Part shown: positions 56,747-64,000 of the stretch, piece after piece
Layout of the letters: each line of letters starts with the position of its first letter
How positions within the stretch are numbered: position 1 is the stretch's first letter
Source: Methanobacterium_B sp963825335
GTDB taxonomy: Archaea; Methanobacteriota; Methanobacteria; Methanobacteriales; Methanobacteriaceae
DNA: 64,000 nucleotides
Direction of reading: 5' to 3'
Assembly: GCA_963825335.1 (NCBI GenBank)
Contig: CAWGSP010000001.1
Span: forward strand, 1,860,001-1,924,000
Position numbers and translations under genes: made by a program
The notes under the pieces: generated by a model
Seen by the model: only the letters and a program-made list of their open reading frames with translations
What the model was told of the DNA's origin: nothing
Databases searched by the model: none

Positions 56747-58084
56747 TTAGATCTTAGATAATGCCTGATCAATATCTGCGATTATGTCTTCTACATCTTC
56801 GATCCCGATTGATAATCTGACAAAGTCTTCTGTTACACCAGTTGTTTCCTGTTCTTCTCTCGTTAATTGTTGGTGTGTTGTGCTCGATGGGTGTATTACA
56901 AGGCTCTTTGAATCACCTATATTAGCTAGATGGGAGAACAGATTCACATTTTCTATGAACTTTTTGCCTGCTTCCAATCCTCCTTCAATACCGAAGCCTA
57001 TTAATCCACCATACCCACCTTTTAGGTATTTGGTTGCGAGTTCGTGGTTTGGATCGTCTTCTAGTCCAGGATATATTACCCATGACACTTTAGGATGGGT
57101 TTTAAGATGTTTTGCAACTTTTAGAGCATTTTCAGCATGTCTAAGTACCCTTATTTCGAGTGTTTCGAGTCCTTGTAGGAATTGGAATGCATTGAACGGG
57201 CTCAAAGCAGGTCCTAAATCTCTCAGGAGTACCACTCGTGCACGTATTGTAAATGCGATGTTTCCGGCTCCTGGGAAGTCTCCAAATGTTTCCCAATATT
57301 TAAGTCCGTGGTAGCTTGGATCTGGTTCTGTGAAGTCTGGAAATTTACCATTACCCCAGTTAAAATTTCCCGAGTCAACGATTACTCCACCTATGGATGT
57401 ACCGTGTCCCCCAATATATTTAGTTGCAGACAACACAGATATGTCTGCTCCATATTCTATGGGTTTAACAAGTCCGACTGCTGCTGTATTATCAACAATT
57501 AATGGTATTCCTGCTTCATGCGCAATATCTGCAAGAATTTCAAAATCAGGAACATCGAGTTTTGGGTTTCCAAGGGATTCTACATATAATGCTTTGGTTT
57601 TATCATTTATTGCTGCTTTAAAATCATCGGGTTTTTGGGAATTAACAAATTTCACTGTACGTCCTATTCTGGGTAATGAATAGTTGAACAGTTCATAGGT
57701 TCCTCCATACAAGTTATCTCCAGAAACTATATTGTCTCCAAGTTCGGTTACATTTAATATTGCGAGTAAAATAGCACTCATACCAGATGACACTGCTAGT
57801 GCACTTGTACCGCCTTCAACTGCTGCTACCCTTTTTTCGAATATGTCTGTGGTAGGGTTCATGATCCTTGTGTAGATGTTTCCAAATTCTTTGAGTCCGA
57901 ATAGATTTGCTGCATGTTCAGTATCATCAAATACATACGATGATGTTAAATATATTGGGACAGCCCTAGATCCTGTGGCGGAATCTGGCTCTTCTTGTCC
58001 AACGTGCAGTCCTATTGTACTCAATCCAGGACCTTTCGATTCATCTGATTTTTTATTTTCATCTGTCAATTTATTAGCCTCCAT
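56747..58084 (-). CDS. metY: O-acetylhomoserine sulfhydrylase
   Basis: 445 residues, Cys/Met metabolism PLP family. PLP-binding Lys222 in LSATKYIGGHG, preceded by IVDNTAAVGL. The N-terminal 20 residues are charged and not part of the fold. It converts O-acetylhomoserine plus sulfide to homocysteine, directly after metX. Its long leader (about 205 nt) contains a nested stem structure, and its promoter has the sulfur-type palindrome at 58291-58310, both signs of tight control by sulfur status. Confidence 0.93.
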   Translation of the reverse strand: MEANKLTDENKKSDESKGPGLSTIGLHVGQEEPDSATGSRAVPIYLTSSYVFDDTEHAANLFGLKEFGNIYTRIMNPTTDIFEKRVAAVEGGTSALAVSSGMSAILLAILNVTELGDNIVSGDNLYGGTYELFNYSLPRIGRTVKFVNSQKPDDFKAAINDKTKALYVESLGNPKLDVPDFEILADIAHEAGIPLIVDNTAAVGLVKPIEYGADISVLSATKYIGGHGTSIGGVIVDSGNFNWGNGKFPDFTEPDPSYHGLKYWETFGDFPGAGNIAFTIRARVVLLRDLGPALSPFNAFQFLQGLETLEIRVLRHAENALKVAKHLKTHPKVSWVIYPGLEDDPNHELATKYLKGGYGGLIGFGIEGGLEAGKKFIENVNLFSHLANIGDSKSLVIHPSSTTHQQLTREEQETTGVTEDFVRLSIGIEDVEDIIADIDQALSKI

Positions 58085-58140
58085 AATTTTTATTTAACTT
58101 TTCTCAATATTATTCATGTTTAATTTCGGTTTAAATCCGT

Positions 58141-58219
58141 AAATCCTTTTTAGAGTTTTATTCTTCTTTACTATGTTATTAAACACCATTACATAGTTTT
58201 AAATTTACTAAAAGGATTT
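58141..58219 (-). promoter_or_regulatory. structured leader of metY mRNA
   Basis: On the minus strand an outer stem of about 12 bp (AAATCCTTTTAG with CTAAAAAGGATTT; 58208-58219 with 58141-58153) encloses a 7-bp stem ACTATGT/ACATAGT (58191-58197 with 58170-58176). It lies 57-135 nt before the metY start and inside the predicted leader. A cis-acting RNA is possible; it does not look like a known SAM riboswitch to me. Confidence 0.5.
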
Positions 58220-58290
58220 TTTGGATTTAAATATATTTGTTGAGTGTATTTTGAACTGATGTTCATGTTGTTTCGACATACACACAACAA

Positions 58291-58310
58291 AATATAACAA
58301 TCGTTATATT
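58291..58310 (-). promoter_or_regulatory. palindromic operator candidate, site 4 (metY promoter)
   Basis: AATATAACAATCGTTATATT, 20 bp with one asymmetric pair. On the minus strand a TATA-like TTTATATATTA (58315-58325) lies just upstream, so the site covers the expected start of transcription for metY. Confidence 0.7.
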
Positions 58311-58410
58311 TATCTAATATATAAAGTTTACTACTCGCCCTCAGTGCTTATTCAACGCATTATTAATAGACAGATAATAGTATCGTTAATTTATTCACAA
58401 CATTTATATG

Positions 58411-58426
58411 ATTAACAATTGTTAAT
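58411..58426 (+). promoter_or_regulatory. palindromic operator candidate, site 5 (FMN protein promoter)
   Basis: Perfect palindrome ATTAACAATTGTTAAT, directly after TATA-like TTTATATG (58403-58410) and 18 bp before the ATG at 58444. Confidence 0.7.
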
Positions 58427-58443
58427 AAATTTGGTGATTAACT

Positions 58444-58839
58444 ATGACTATGACAACTGAAATGATGGATGCAGTTGAAAAGGACCTTGTATTTATCTCA
58501 ACAACATCTAAAAAAGGAATCCCAAATGTGGTTCCAATAGGATTTGCAAGACCCATAGATGATGATAAAATATTAATTGCAGACAATTACATGAACAAAT
58601 CACGTAAAAACCTCGAAGAAAACCCATGGATTTCACTGGTAACTAAAGACTCAACTAAATGTATGTACCAATTTAAGGGTAAAGTAGAAATATTCGAAAC
58701 AGGCACGTACTTCGACACAGTAACAGAATGGGGTCAAAATGCCATGACAAAACTCACACCAAAGGCCGCCATCTTAATGACAGTTACTGAAATATATTCC
58801 ATACAACCGGGTCCAGATGCAGGTAAAAAGATAGAATAA
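58444..58839 (+). CDS. FMN-binding split-barrel protein (PPOX-like)
   Basis: 131 residues. VFISTTSKKGIPNVVPIGFA and SLVTKDSTKCMYQFKGKVEI fit the pyridoxamine-phosphate-oxidase-like FMN split barrel of small methanogen flavoproteins. No clear substrate residues. The promoter is simple: TATA at 58403, palindrome, TSS expected about 58432, so the mRNA is nearly leaderless; GGTGATT is 4 nt before the ATG. A sulfur-type palindrome implies co-regulation with metY and cysS. Role is possibly in flavin-dependent thiol or sulfide redox (inference). Confidence 0.8.
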   Translation: MTMTTEMMDAVEKDLVFISTTSKKGIPNVVPIGFARPIDDDKILIADNYMNKSRKNLEENPWISLVTKDSTKCMYQFKGKVEIFETGTYFDTVTEWGQNAMTKLTPKAAILMTVTEIYSIQPGPDAGKKIE

Positions 58840-59188
58840 TCAATTTTTTTATTTTTTTTAAATGCAGATTGATATTTTATTTAATAAATACAGGTTTTAA
58901 TGTCTAAAATGAAAAATTTATCAGAAACTCATATTAAAAAATGTTTTTATCTTTTTAATTGATCAACGGCTAAGATTTGACAAACTAACCAAAATTTGAA
59001 TGATAATTCCTTTTATTGGAAAATATTACTTTGATTTATCAAATAATTAATAATTTCCAAATGTATAGATTTATTAAATAAGAGATAGATAATATTAATG
59101 ATGAAATTTCTTATATAGGTTGTGTAATAAGTTATTTAGTTAATTCAAGTTCTGAGATTAATTTTAATTGATTGCAAAACTATTTATA
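58840..59188. other. intergenic region before tRNA-Cys
   Basis: About 350 bp after the FMN protein gene. AT-rich, no gene seen; the tRNA-Cys promoter is at its right end. Confidence 0.5.
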
Positions 59189-59200
59189 TAACAATTGTTA
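59189..59200 (+). promoter_or_regulatory. palindromic operator candidate, site 6 (tRNA-Cys/cysS promoter)
   Basis: Perfect TAACAATTGTTA beginning within the TATA-like TATTTATATA (59181-59190), 55 bp before the tRNA-Cys gene. Confidence 0.65.
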
Positions 59201-59254
59201 ATCTATTTATTGTTGGATGTGATGTACATCTAAATATATTTAGGCACTTTTTTT

Positions 59255-59325
<71 letters not shown>

Positions 59326-59391
59326 TAACTTTTACTGATTTAAACTTAATATTAGTACTATAGAAATTTTGTGCAGGATAGTGATTGACCT

Positions 59392-60791
59392 ATGATAAAA
59401 CTATACAACACCATGACCCGGAAAAAAGAAGTATTCAAACCCATGCATGAAAACAGGGTAAAATTTTTTGTTTGTGGTCCAACAGTATACGATAAATCTC
59501 ACATAGGTCATGCCCGTACATATATATCCTTCGATATGATTGTTAGGTACATGAAATACAGAGGATACAGTGTGTTTTACTTGCAGAATATCACAGATGT
59601 AGACGATAAAATAATAAGAAGGGCAGAGGAACTTGGTGTTTCACCAATGAAACTCGCAAGAAAATACGAGGAAATGTATCTTGAAGACATGAAATTACTT
59701 CAAGTCGAGAATGTTAATCTCTACGCCCGTGCAACTGAATATATACCAGAGATCATCGATCAGATAAAAATACTCATTGAAAAGGGATATGCATATGAAA
59801 CCGATAACGGGGTATATTTCGATGAATCTAAATTTAAAGACTTCGGAAAACTTTCAAATCGCAAATTAGACGATTTAAATGTACACAGGATAGGTTTAGA
59901 CTCATCAAAAAGAAATCCTGGAGATTTTGCCCTTTGGAAGAAAAGACAAAGTAGCACCGATGGTGAAGAATTGATATGGGATTCTCCTTGGGGAACTGGA
60001 AGACCAGGCTGGCATATAGAAGACACTGCCATAACAGATAGCTACTTTGGACCGCAATATGATATACACGGCGGAGGTTTAGATATCTTATATTCCCCCA
60101 CCATGAAGCAGAAATAGCACAAATGGAATCTGTTTCGGGTAAGAAACCCATGGTAAAATATTGGATGCACACAGGGTTTTTAAATGTCAAGGGTGAGAAG
60201 ATGTCCAAATCACTTGGAAATTTCATAACCATCAAAGAACTATCTGAAAAATACCCACTCGAAGTTTTCAGATTCTTTGTACTATCAACACACTATCGAA
60301 GCCCCATAGATTTCAGTGCTAAAATATTAGAACAGGCTAACAATTCACTCAACAGAATATACAAGTTAATAGAGATAATAAACGAAAACTTAGATGGAAA
60401 TATTTCCCAATCACTAGATAATGATATATATTACACAGAAAAAGTAGAAGATGCACAACAATCTTTCATTGATGCAATGGACAACGATTTTAACACACCA
60501 CTGGCAATCTCATTACTCTTCGACCTAATCCGCGATGTTCACCGAGACATTAACCAACAAAGCATATCAAAAAATTCATTAAAACGTATTAAGACATTTA
60601 TAATTCAATTTGGTATATTATTAGGGTTCGATTTTTCCTTAACACAAAAAATTTCACCACAACTAGACGATGAACTGATAAAGATTCTCACAGATCTCAG
60701 AGACATTTTAAGGGAAAAAAAGGAATATGACCTTTCGGATGAAATTAGAAACAGACTGAAGACGTTAAACATTGTGATAGAGGACAAATAA
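59392..60791 (+). pseudogene. cysS: cysteinyl-tRNA synthetase gene with 2-nt insertion
   Basis: The first frame (59392-60117) has zinc Cys28 (CGPTVYD), the HIGH motif (residues 37-40) and reaches YDIHGGGLD. An extra AT (near 60083-60086) then shifts it to YSPTMKQK and stop. The second frame (60123-60791) supplies FLNVKGEKMSKSLGNF and the helical C-terminus. Removing two bases restores DLIFPHHEAEIAQ, the zinc-binding HHE segment that neither piece contains. So the gene is broken, or is a sequencing error, or is decoded by frameshifting. It makes Cys-tRNA and follows the tRNA-Cys gene. Restored length would be about 465 residues. Confidence 0.85.
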
Positions 60792-60863
60792 TATTTATTA
60801 ACTAACATATTTCTTTTAAAAAATTACAGCATTAATATTGATCAAAAATTATAAGTACACACT

Positions 60864-60875
60864 TAACAATTGTTA
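60864..60875 (+). promoter_or_regulatory. palindromic operator candidate, site 7 (oxidoreductase-ThiF promoter)
   Basis: Perfect TAACAATTGTTA, 8 bp after TATA-like ATTATAAG (60848-60855), and 78 bp before the next ATG. Confidence 0.65.
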
Positions 60876-60952
60876 TCTAAGGAATTTTATTGATTAATCA
60901 AGTTGCATAACTGATCGATCATAACAAATAAATTATTAAAAAGTGAATAATC

Positions 60953-62275
60953 ATGTTTTATGACGCAATAATAGTTGGAACAGGAGCTGGAGGAGCTACA
61001 GCTGCACGAGAATTATCAAATGAAGGTTGGAATATATTAATTCTTGAAAAGGGAATTATCCATCCAACAGGGAGTGCTGTAGATCATATTAAATGCACAG
61101 ATATAAAATTAAACCTCCCAAATTACTCCCAAGAGGATAGTTTAACATATGAATTTCTAAAACATCCAGCTGATATCATGCATATCGAAGGAGTAGGTGG
61201 CACAACACCAGTATCACTAGCAAATGCATGTTACTCATGTATCAGCTGTTACAAAAATTCTGCAACATCCCAGTTCAAGGTGTACGATCTCGAACTCTTT
61301 GAAGAACTACTAGAAGCAAGTAAAGATTTAAAGGTCGGATCACTACCAGTTGAAATGATGGGGCCTACAACACGCAGAATTATTGAAGAAGGAGAGAAGT
61401 TAGGCTATTTAATGGAACCAATGCCCAAGTTTATTGACATTGAAAAATGCGACAGCTGCGGACAATGCATAAATGGCTGTGTCAAAGGTGCTAAATGGGA
61501 TGCTACAGATTTCATTAAACAAATATCAGAAAATGACAACGTTGAAATTGTCACCAATTTCGAAGTCAACAAGGTAACACATAAAGACAACGCTGTAGTG
61601 GGTGTTGAGGGCACAGACCAAGATCTTGAAAAAATCACATATAAAGCCAAACGAGTAATAATATCTGCTGGGGCCTTAAACACACCAAAAATACTCAGAA
61701 ATTCGGGAATATACGACGGTGTTGGAGAAGGATTATTTACAGACCTTTTCATTACAGTTGGGGGATATCTGAAGGATATTAATCTAAACCTAGAAATACC
61801 AATGGGTGTAAAATCAGAATTTGGACCGTACTTCATTTCACCACACTATTCCAACCAGTTAATACCATTAATGAAGAAAAAAGGATTTGACCCAACTCCT
61901 AATGATGTGATAGGGATGATGGTCAAGATAGCCGATGAATCAAACGGCAGAATACTGGACAATGGCAAGATCATTAAAACCTTAACAGATAAAGATTTGA
62001 ATCTATTGAATGAGGGTTATGACAAAACCGTAAAATTGCTCAATGCAGTGGGAGTTGATCCCTCCTCAATAACTTCAACCGCCATAAGAGGTGCACATCC
62101 CGGTGGAACAGCAGCAATAGGTAAAGTGGTGGATAAAAACTTGGAAACATCGGTGAAGGGTCTATTTATTGCCGATGCAAGTCTAATACCACAGGCTCCA
62201 GGAAGGCCTCCTATACTCACTATTTCGGCCCTCGCTAAAAGGCTTTCAAAGAATCTTTTGAGGGGTCATGATTAA
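60953..62275 (+). CDS. GMC-type FAD oxidoreductase with Cys cluster motif
   Basis: 440 residues. FAD-binding IIVGTGAGGATAARELSNEG and C-terminal GLFIADASLIPQAPGRPPIL define a glucose-methanol-choline-type flavoprotein. A central CDSCGQCINGCVKGAKW gives a CxxCxxxC cluster site, and CYSCISCYKN another Cys set. This ferredoxin-like insert is typical of methanogen members with unknown substrates. Promoter carries the sulfur-type palindrome, and the next gene encodes an E1-like enzyme 83 bp away, so it may act in a sulfur or cofactor pathway. Confidence 0.85.
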   Translation: MFYDAIIVGTGAGGATAARELSNEGWNILILEKGIIHPTGSAVDHIKCTDIKLNLPNYSQEDSLTYEFLKHPADIMHIEGVGGTTPVSLANACYSCISCYKNSATSQFKVYDLELFEELLEASKDLKVGSLPVEMMGPTTRRIIEEGEKLGYLMEPMPKFIDIEKCDSCGQCINGCVKGAKWDATDFIKQISENDNVEIVTNFEVNKVTHKDNAVVGVEGTDQDLEKITYKAKRVIISAGALNTPKILRNSGIYDGVGEGLFTDLFITVGGYLKDINLNLEIPMGVKSEFGPYFISPHYSNQLIPLMKKKGFDPTPNDVIGMMVKIADESNGRILDNGKIIKTLTDKDLNLLNEGYDKTVKLLNAVGVDPSSITSTAIRGAHPGGTAAIGKVVDKNLETSVKGLFIADASLIPQAPGRPPILTISALAKRLSKNLLRGHD

Positions 62276-62357
62276 CAATGATCGCATGATTGGAAAACGG
62301 AATTTATCAAATTTATAATAATTTAGGATTATCAAAAAAAAATTAGGGAATGATTTC

Positions 62358-63374
62358 ATGGATAACAGATATTCAAGGCAGATAATATTGAAAAACATCG
62401 GTGAAGAGGGTCAAAAAAACCTGTTAAAGAGCAGTGTAGCAATAGTTGGGTGCGGAGCCCTGGGGACTGTGGCAACAAATAACCTTGCACGTGCCGGTGT
62501 AGGTAAAATAACGATCATTGACCGAGATTTTGTAGAATTGAATAATCTACAGCGTCAGATGCTCTTCGATGAATCTGATGTTGGGTCACCCAAAGCAGTT
62601 GCAGCAGCAGAAAAGATCTCGGCCGTAAACTCTGAAATCGAAGTAAAACCGGTTATTAAAGATTTAAACTACTCAAATATCGAAGAAATATTAGTCGGAG
62701 TAGACCTTGTTATTGATGGAACAGACAACATCCAAACAAGGATGTTAGTGAACGATGTGTGCGTGAAAAATGAAATACCATGGATATACACTGGTGCTAT
62801 AGGAACCTCCGGGATGACCATGAACATAATACCTGGAAAGGCATGTATCCGATGTTTATATCCTGGCGTTCCAAAGACAGGATCACTCCCAACATGCGAC
62901 ACAATGGGAGTCCTCAATACAGCAACCGTTATAATGGGATCAATTGAAACAACAGAAGCTCTCAAAATATTATTAGGATATTATGATGAAAAGAAAAGTA
63001 CTAACAGTAATCTAATCGTTTACGATACTTGGAATCAGTCATTTGATAATATTACAGTCAAAAAGAATGAACGATGTCCATGTTGTGCCGACAAAAATTA
63101 TGAGTACCTTAACTCTGATGAACAAGAAATCATAACCTCGTTATGCGGTAGAAATGCCATCCAAATAACACCAGCCGATCCTAAACAACTAGTACTCAGT
63201 GAAATAGCTGATAAACTCGAAAAACTGGGAACAGTTAAATGCTCAGACTACATCATGATATTCAAAACAGATGACTCCGAAATATCATTATTTCGTGATG
63301 GAAGAGCAATAATCAAGGGAACAAACAATGAAAATATTGCCAGATCAATATACGCAAGGTATATAGGAACGTGA
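62358..63374 (+). CDS. ThiF/MoeB/HesA-family E1-like adenylyltransferase
   Basis: 338 residues. Nucleotide motif VAIVGCGALGTVATNNLARAG, LNNLQRQMLF with the Arg finger, zinc CxxC pairs CIRC and CPCC, and a Cys in SLPTCDTMG at the catalytic position. C-terminal 85 residues form a small beta-grasp-like extra domain. Activates a Gly-Gly sulfur carrier by adenylation; the ThiS-like protein at 22709 is a candidate partner, as both have the same promoter palindrome nearby. It could equally serve MoaD or a SAMP-type carrier. Confidence 0.9.
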   Translation: MDNRYSRQIILKNIGEEGQKNLLKSSVAIVGCGALGTVATNNLARAGVGKITIIDRDFVELNNLQRQMLFDESDVGSPKAVAAAEKISAVNSEIEVKPVIKDLNYSNIEEILVGVDLVIDGTDNIQTRMLVNDVCVKNEIPWIYTGAIGTSGMTMNIIPGKACIRCLYPGVPKTGSLPTCDTMGVLNTATVIMGSIETTEALKILLGYYDEKKSTNSNLIVYDTWNQSFDNITVKKNERCPCCADKNYEYLNSDEQEIITSLCGRNAIQITPADPKQLVLSEIADKLEKLGTVKCSDYIMIFKTDDSEISLFRDGRAIIKGTNNENIARSIYARYIGT

Positions 63375-63660
63375 ATAATATAACAAACTAAGATTTCCTA
63401 TTACCTTCATTTTTAATTTAAAACATTTGTCATGTCTTCAATACTTAAAAAAAGTTTAGATTAAGATTTTTTTATTCTGGCGAAGTTAATGATCAGTATC
63501 GTATATATAGGAAGTCTGTTTATATATCCTACAATAGTTTGGATTTTTGAAGGATTGATAATATACTGAAATTTTATCAATGTTCAATTAGTTTCGAATT
63601 TAATTATTACATATTGGTGCTGTAATCCTATAAATCATATATTCATGGAGTATTTGTTGC

Positions 63661-64000
63661 ATGAAAACCATTAAACTCAAAAAAGATTCTGTAAAACTCA
63701 TAAAAGAAGTTCTCTCAGATATAAAAGCATCACCCGATCTTGGACTCTACAAATGTGTCCAGTGTGGCATGTGTACTTCGGTATGTCCTGGTGCAGCTCA
63801 CACAGATTATGATCCGCGGGACATGATAAGAAGGGTCCTTGAAGACGATGAAACAGTTATAGATGACGATACCATATGGAATTGCTTCTCATGCTACACA
63901 TGCCACAGCGTATGCCCATCTGGAAACAGCGCCAGTGAAATAAACCAAATCTTGAGACAGATGTCAATCGAGAGTGGAGAAGGTAAAAAACAGATAGTTT
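63661..64000 (+). CDS. hdrC: heterodisulfide reductase subunit C-like protein (partial, runs off window)
   Basis: The visible 113 residues contain two [4Fe-4S] motifs, CVQCGMCTSVCPGAAHTDYD and CFSCYTCHSVCPSG, in the order of HdrC. HdrC passes electrons to HdrB, which reduces the CoM-S-S-CoB heterodisulfide at the end of methanogenesis. ATG 63661 is 10 nt after GGAG. The gene continues beyond the right edge, where hdrB may follow. Similar paired ferredoxins occur in GlpC-like proteins, so the name is likely but not final. Confidence 0.85.
   Translation, partial: MKTIKLKKDSVKLIKEVLSDIKASPDLGLYKCVQCGMCTSVCPGAAHTDYDPRDMIRRVLEDDETVIDDDTIWNCFSCYTCHSVCPSGNSASEINQILRQMSIESGEGKKQIV

Overview
The window is AT-rich DNA from a hydrogenotrophic methanogenic archaeon, most likely a Methanobacterium or close relative (Methanobacteriales). 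The evidence is a tail of an Eha hydrogenase operon, a formyltransferase (Ftr) paralog, polyferredoxins, an HdrC-type subunit at the right edge, archaeal ThiI and Thi4, MTH865-type and DUF2769 small proteins, and beta-helix adhesin-like surface proteins. Starts are often TTG or GTG behind strong GGAGG/GGTGA ribosome binding sites.

Layout. 0-4.6 kb: ehaR-like HAD protein, Ftr paralog, PfkB kinase, six-cluster polyferredoxin and CBS protein, tightly packed on the + strand. 5.1-7.6 kb: sulfur/thiamine genes thiI, thi4 and a MOSC protein. 8.7-10.4 kb: TetR regulator with a clear nested operator, then a ferredoxin-nitroreductase. 10.5-16 kb: signalling proteins (REC-PAS, two REC-only, one degenerate REC) in AT-rich DNA. 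17-23 kb: M20 peptidase, GCS2-type glutamate-cysteine ligase-like enzyme, CDF transporter, ThiS-like sulfur carrier, MTH865 protein. 23.5-27.6 kb: a gene graveyard (broken lipoprotein, intact IS5-type element with 8-bp target duplication, broken zinc-ribbon gene, small membrane proteins). 28 kb: iscU. 29.2-32.9 kb: kaiC-kaiB-kaiB-histidine kinase operon. 33-38.6 kb: small proteins, mntP, a frameshifted methyltransferase and a second PAS kinase. 38.8-42.8 kb: a decayed IS1182-type element, an iron-sulfur flavoprotein and another IS. 42.9-46.9 kb: an Ala-rich Imm-5-like protein, trmO, a DUF169 protein and an ExbB/ExbD-like membrane system. 47-53.2 kb: surface proteins. 53.8-63.4 kb: a second sulfur region with nifS, metX-CBS, metY, an FMN protein, tRNA-Cys, a frameshifted cysS, a GMC-type oxidoreductase and a ThiF/MoeB E1-like enzyme. 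The window ends inside an hdrC-like gene.

The most interesting signal is a palindrome, consensus TATAAC(A/T)AT(T/C)GTTATA, found seven times. Each copy lies at a TATA-like box, mostly between the box and the expected transcription start. The genes next to it are nearly all about sulfur or cysteine: thiI, MTH865-thiS, iscU, metY, an FMN protein, tRNA-Cys/cysS, and the oxidoreductase-ThiF pair. I infer a sulfur or cysteine/redox regulon under an unidentified repressor. The cysS gene in this set is broken by a 2-nt insertion that removes the zinc-binding HHE segment, and the adjacent tRNA-Cys reads as C73 rather than the usual U73.

Several other genes (methyltransferase, adhesin, transposases) also carry 1-2 nt frameshifts. 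Some may be sequencing or assembly errors, so broken genes are flagged with that caveat.
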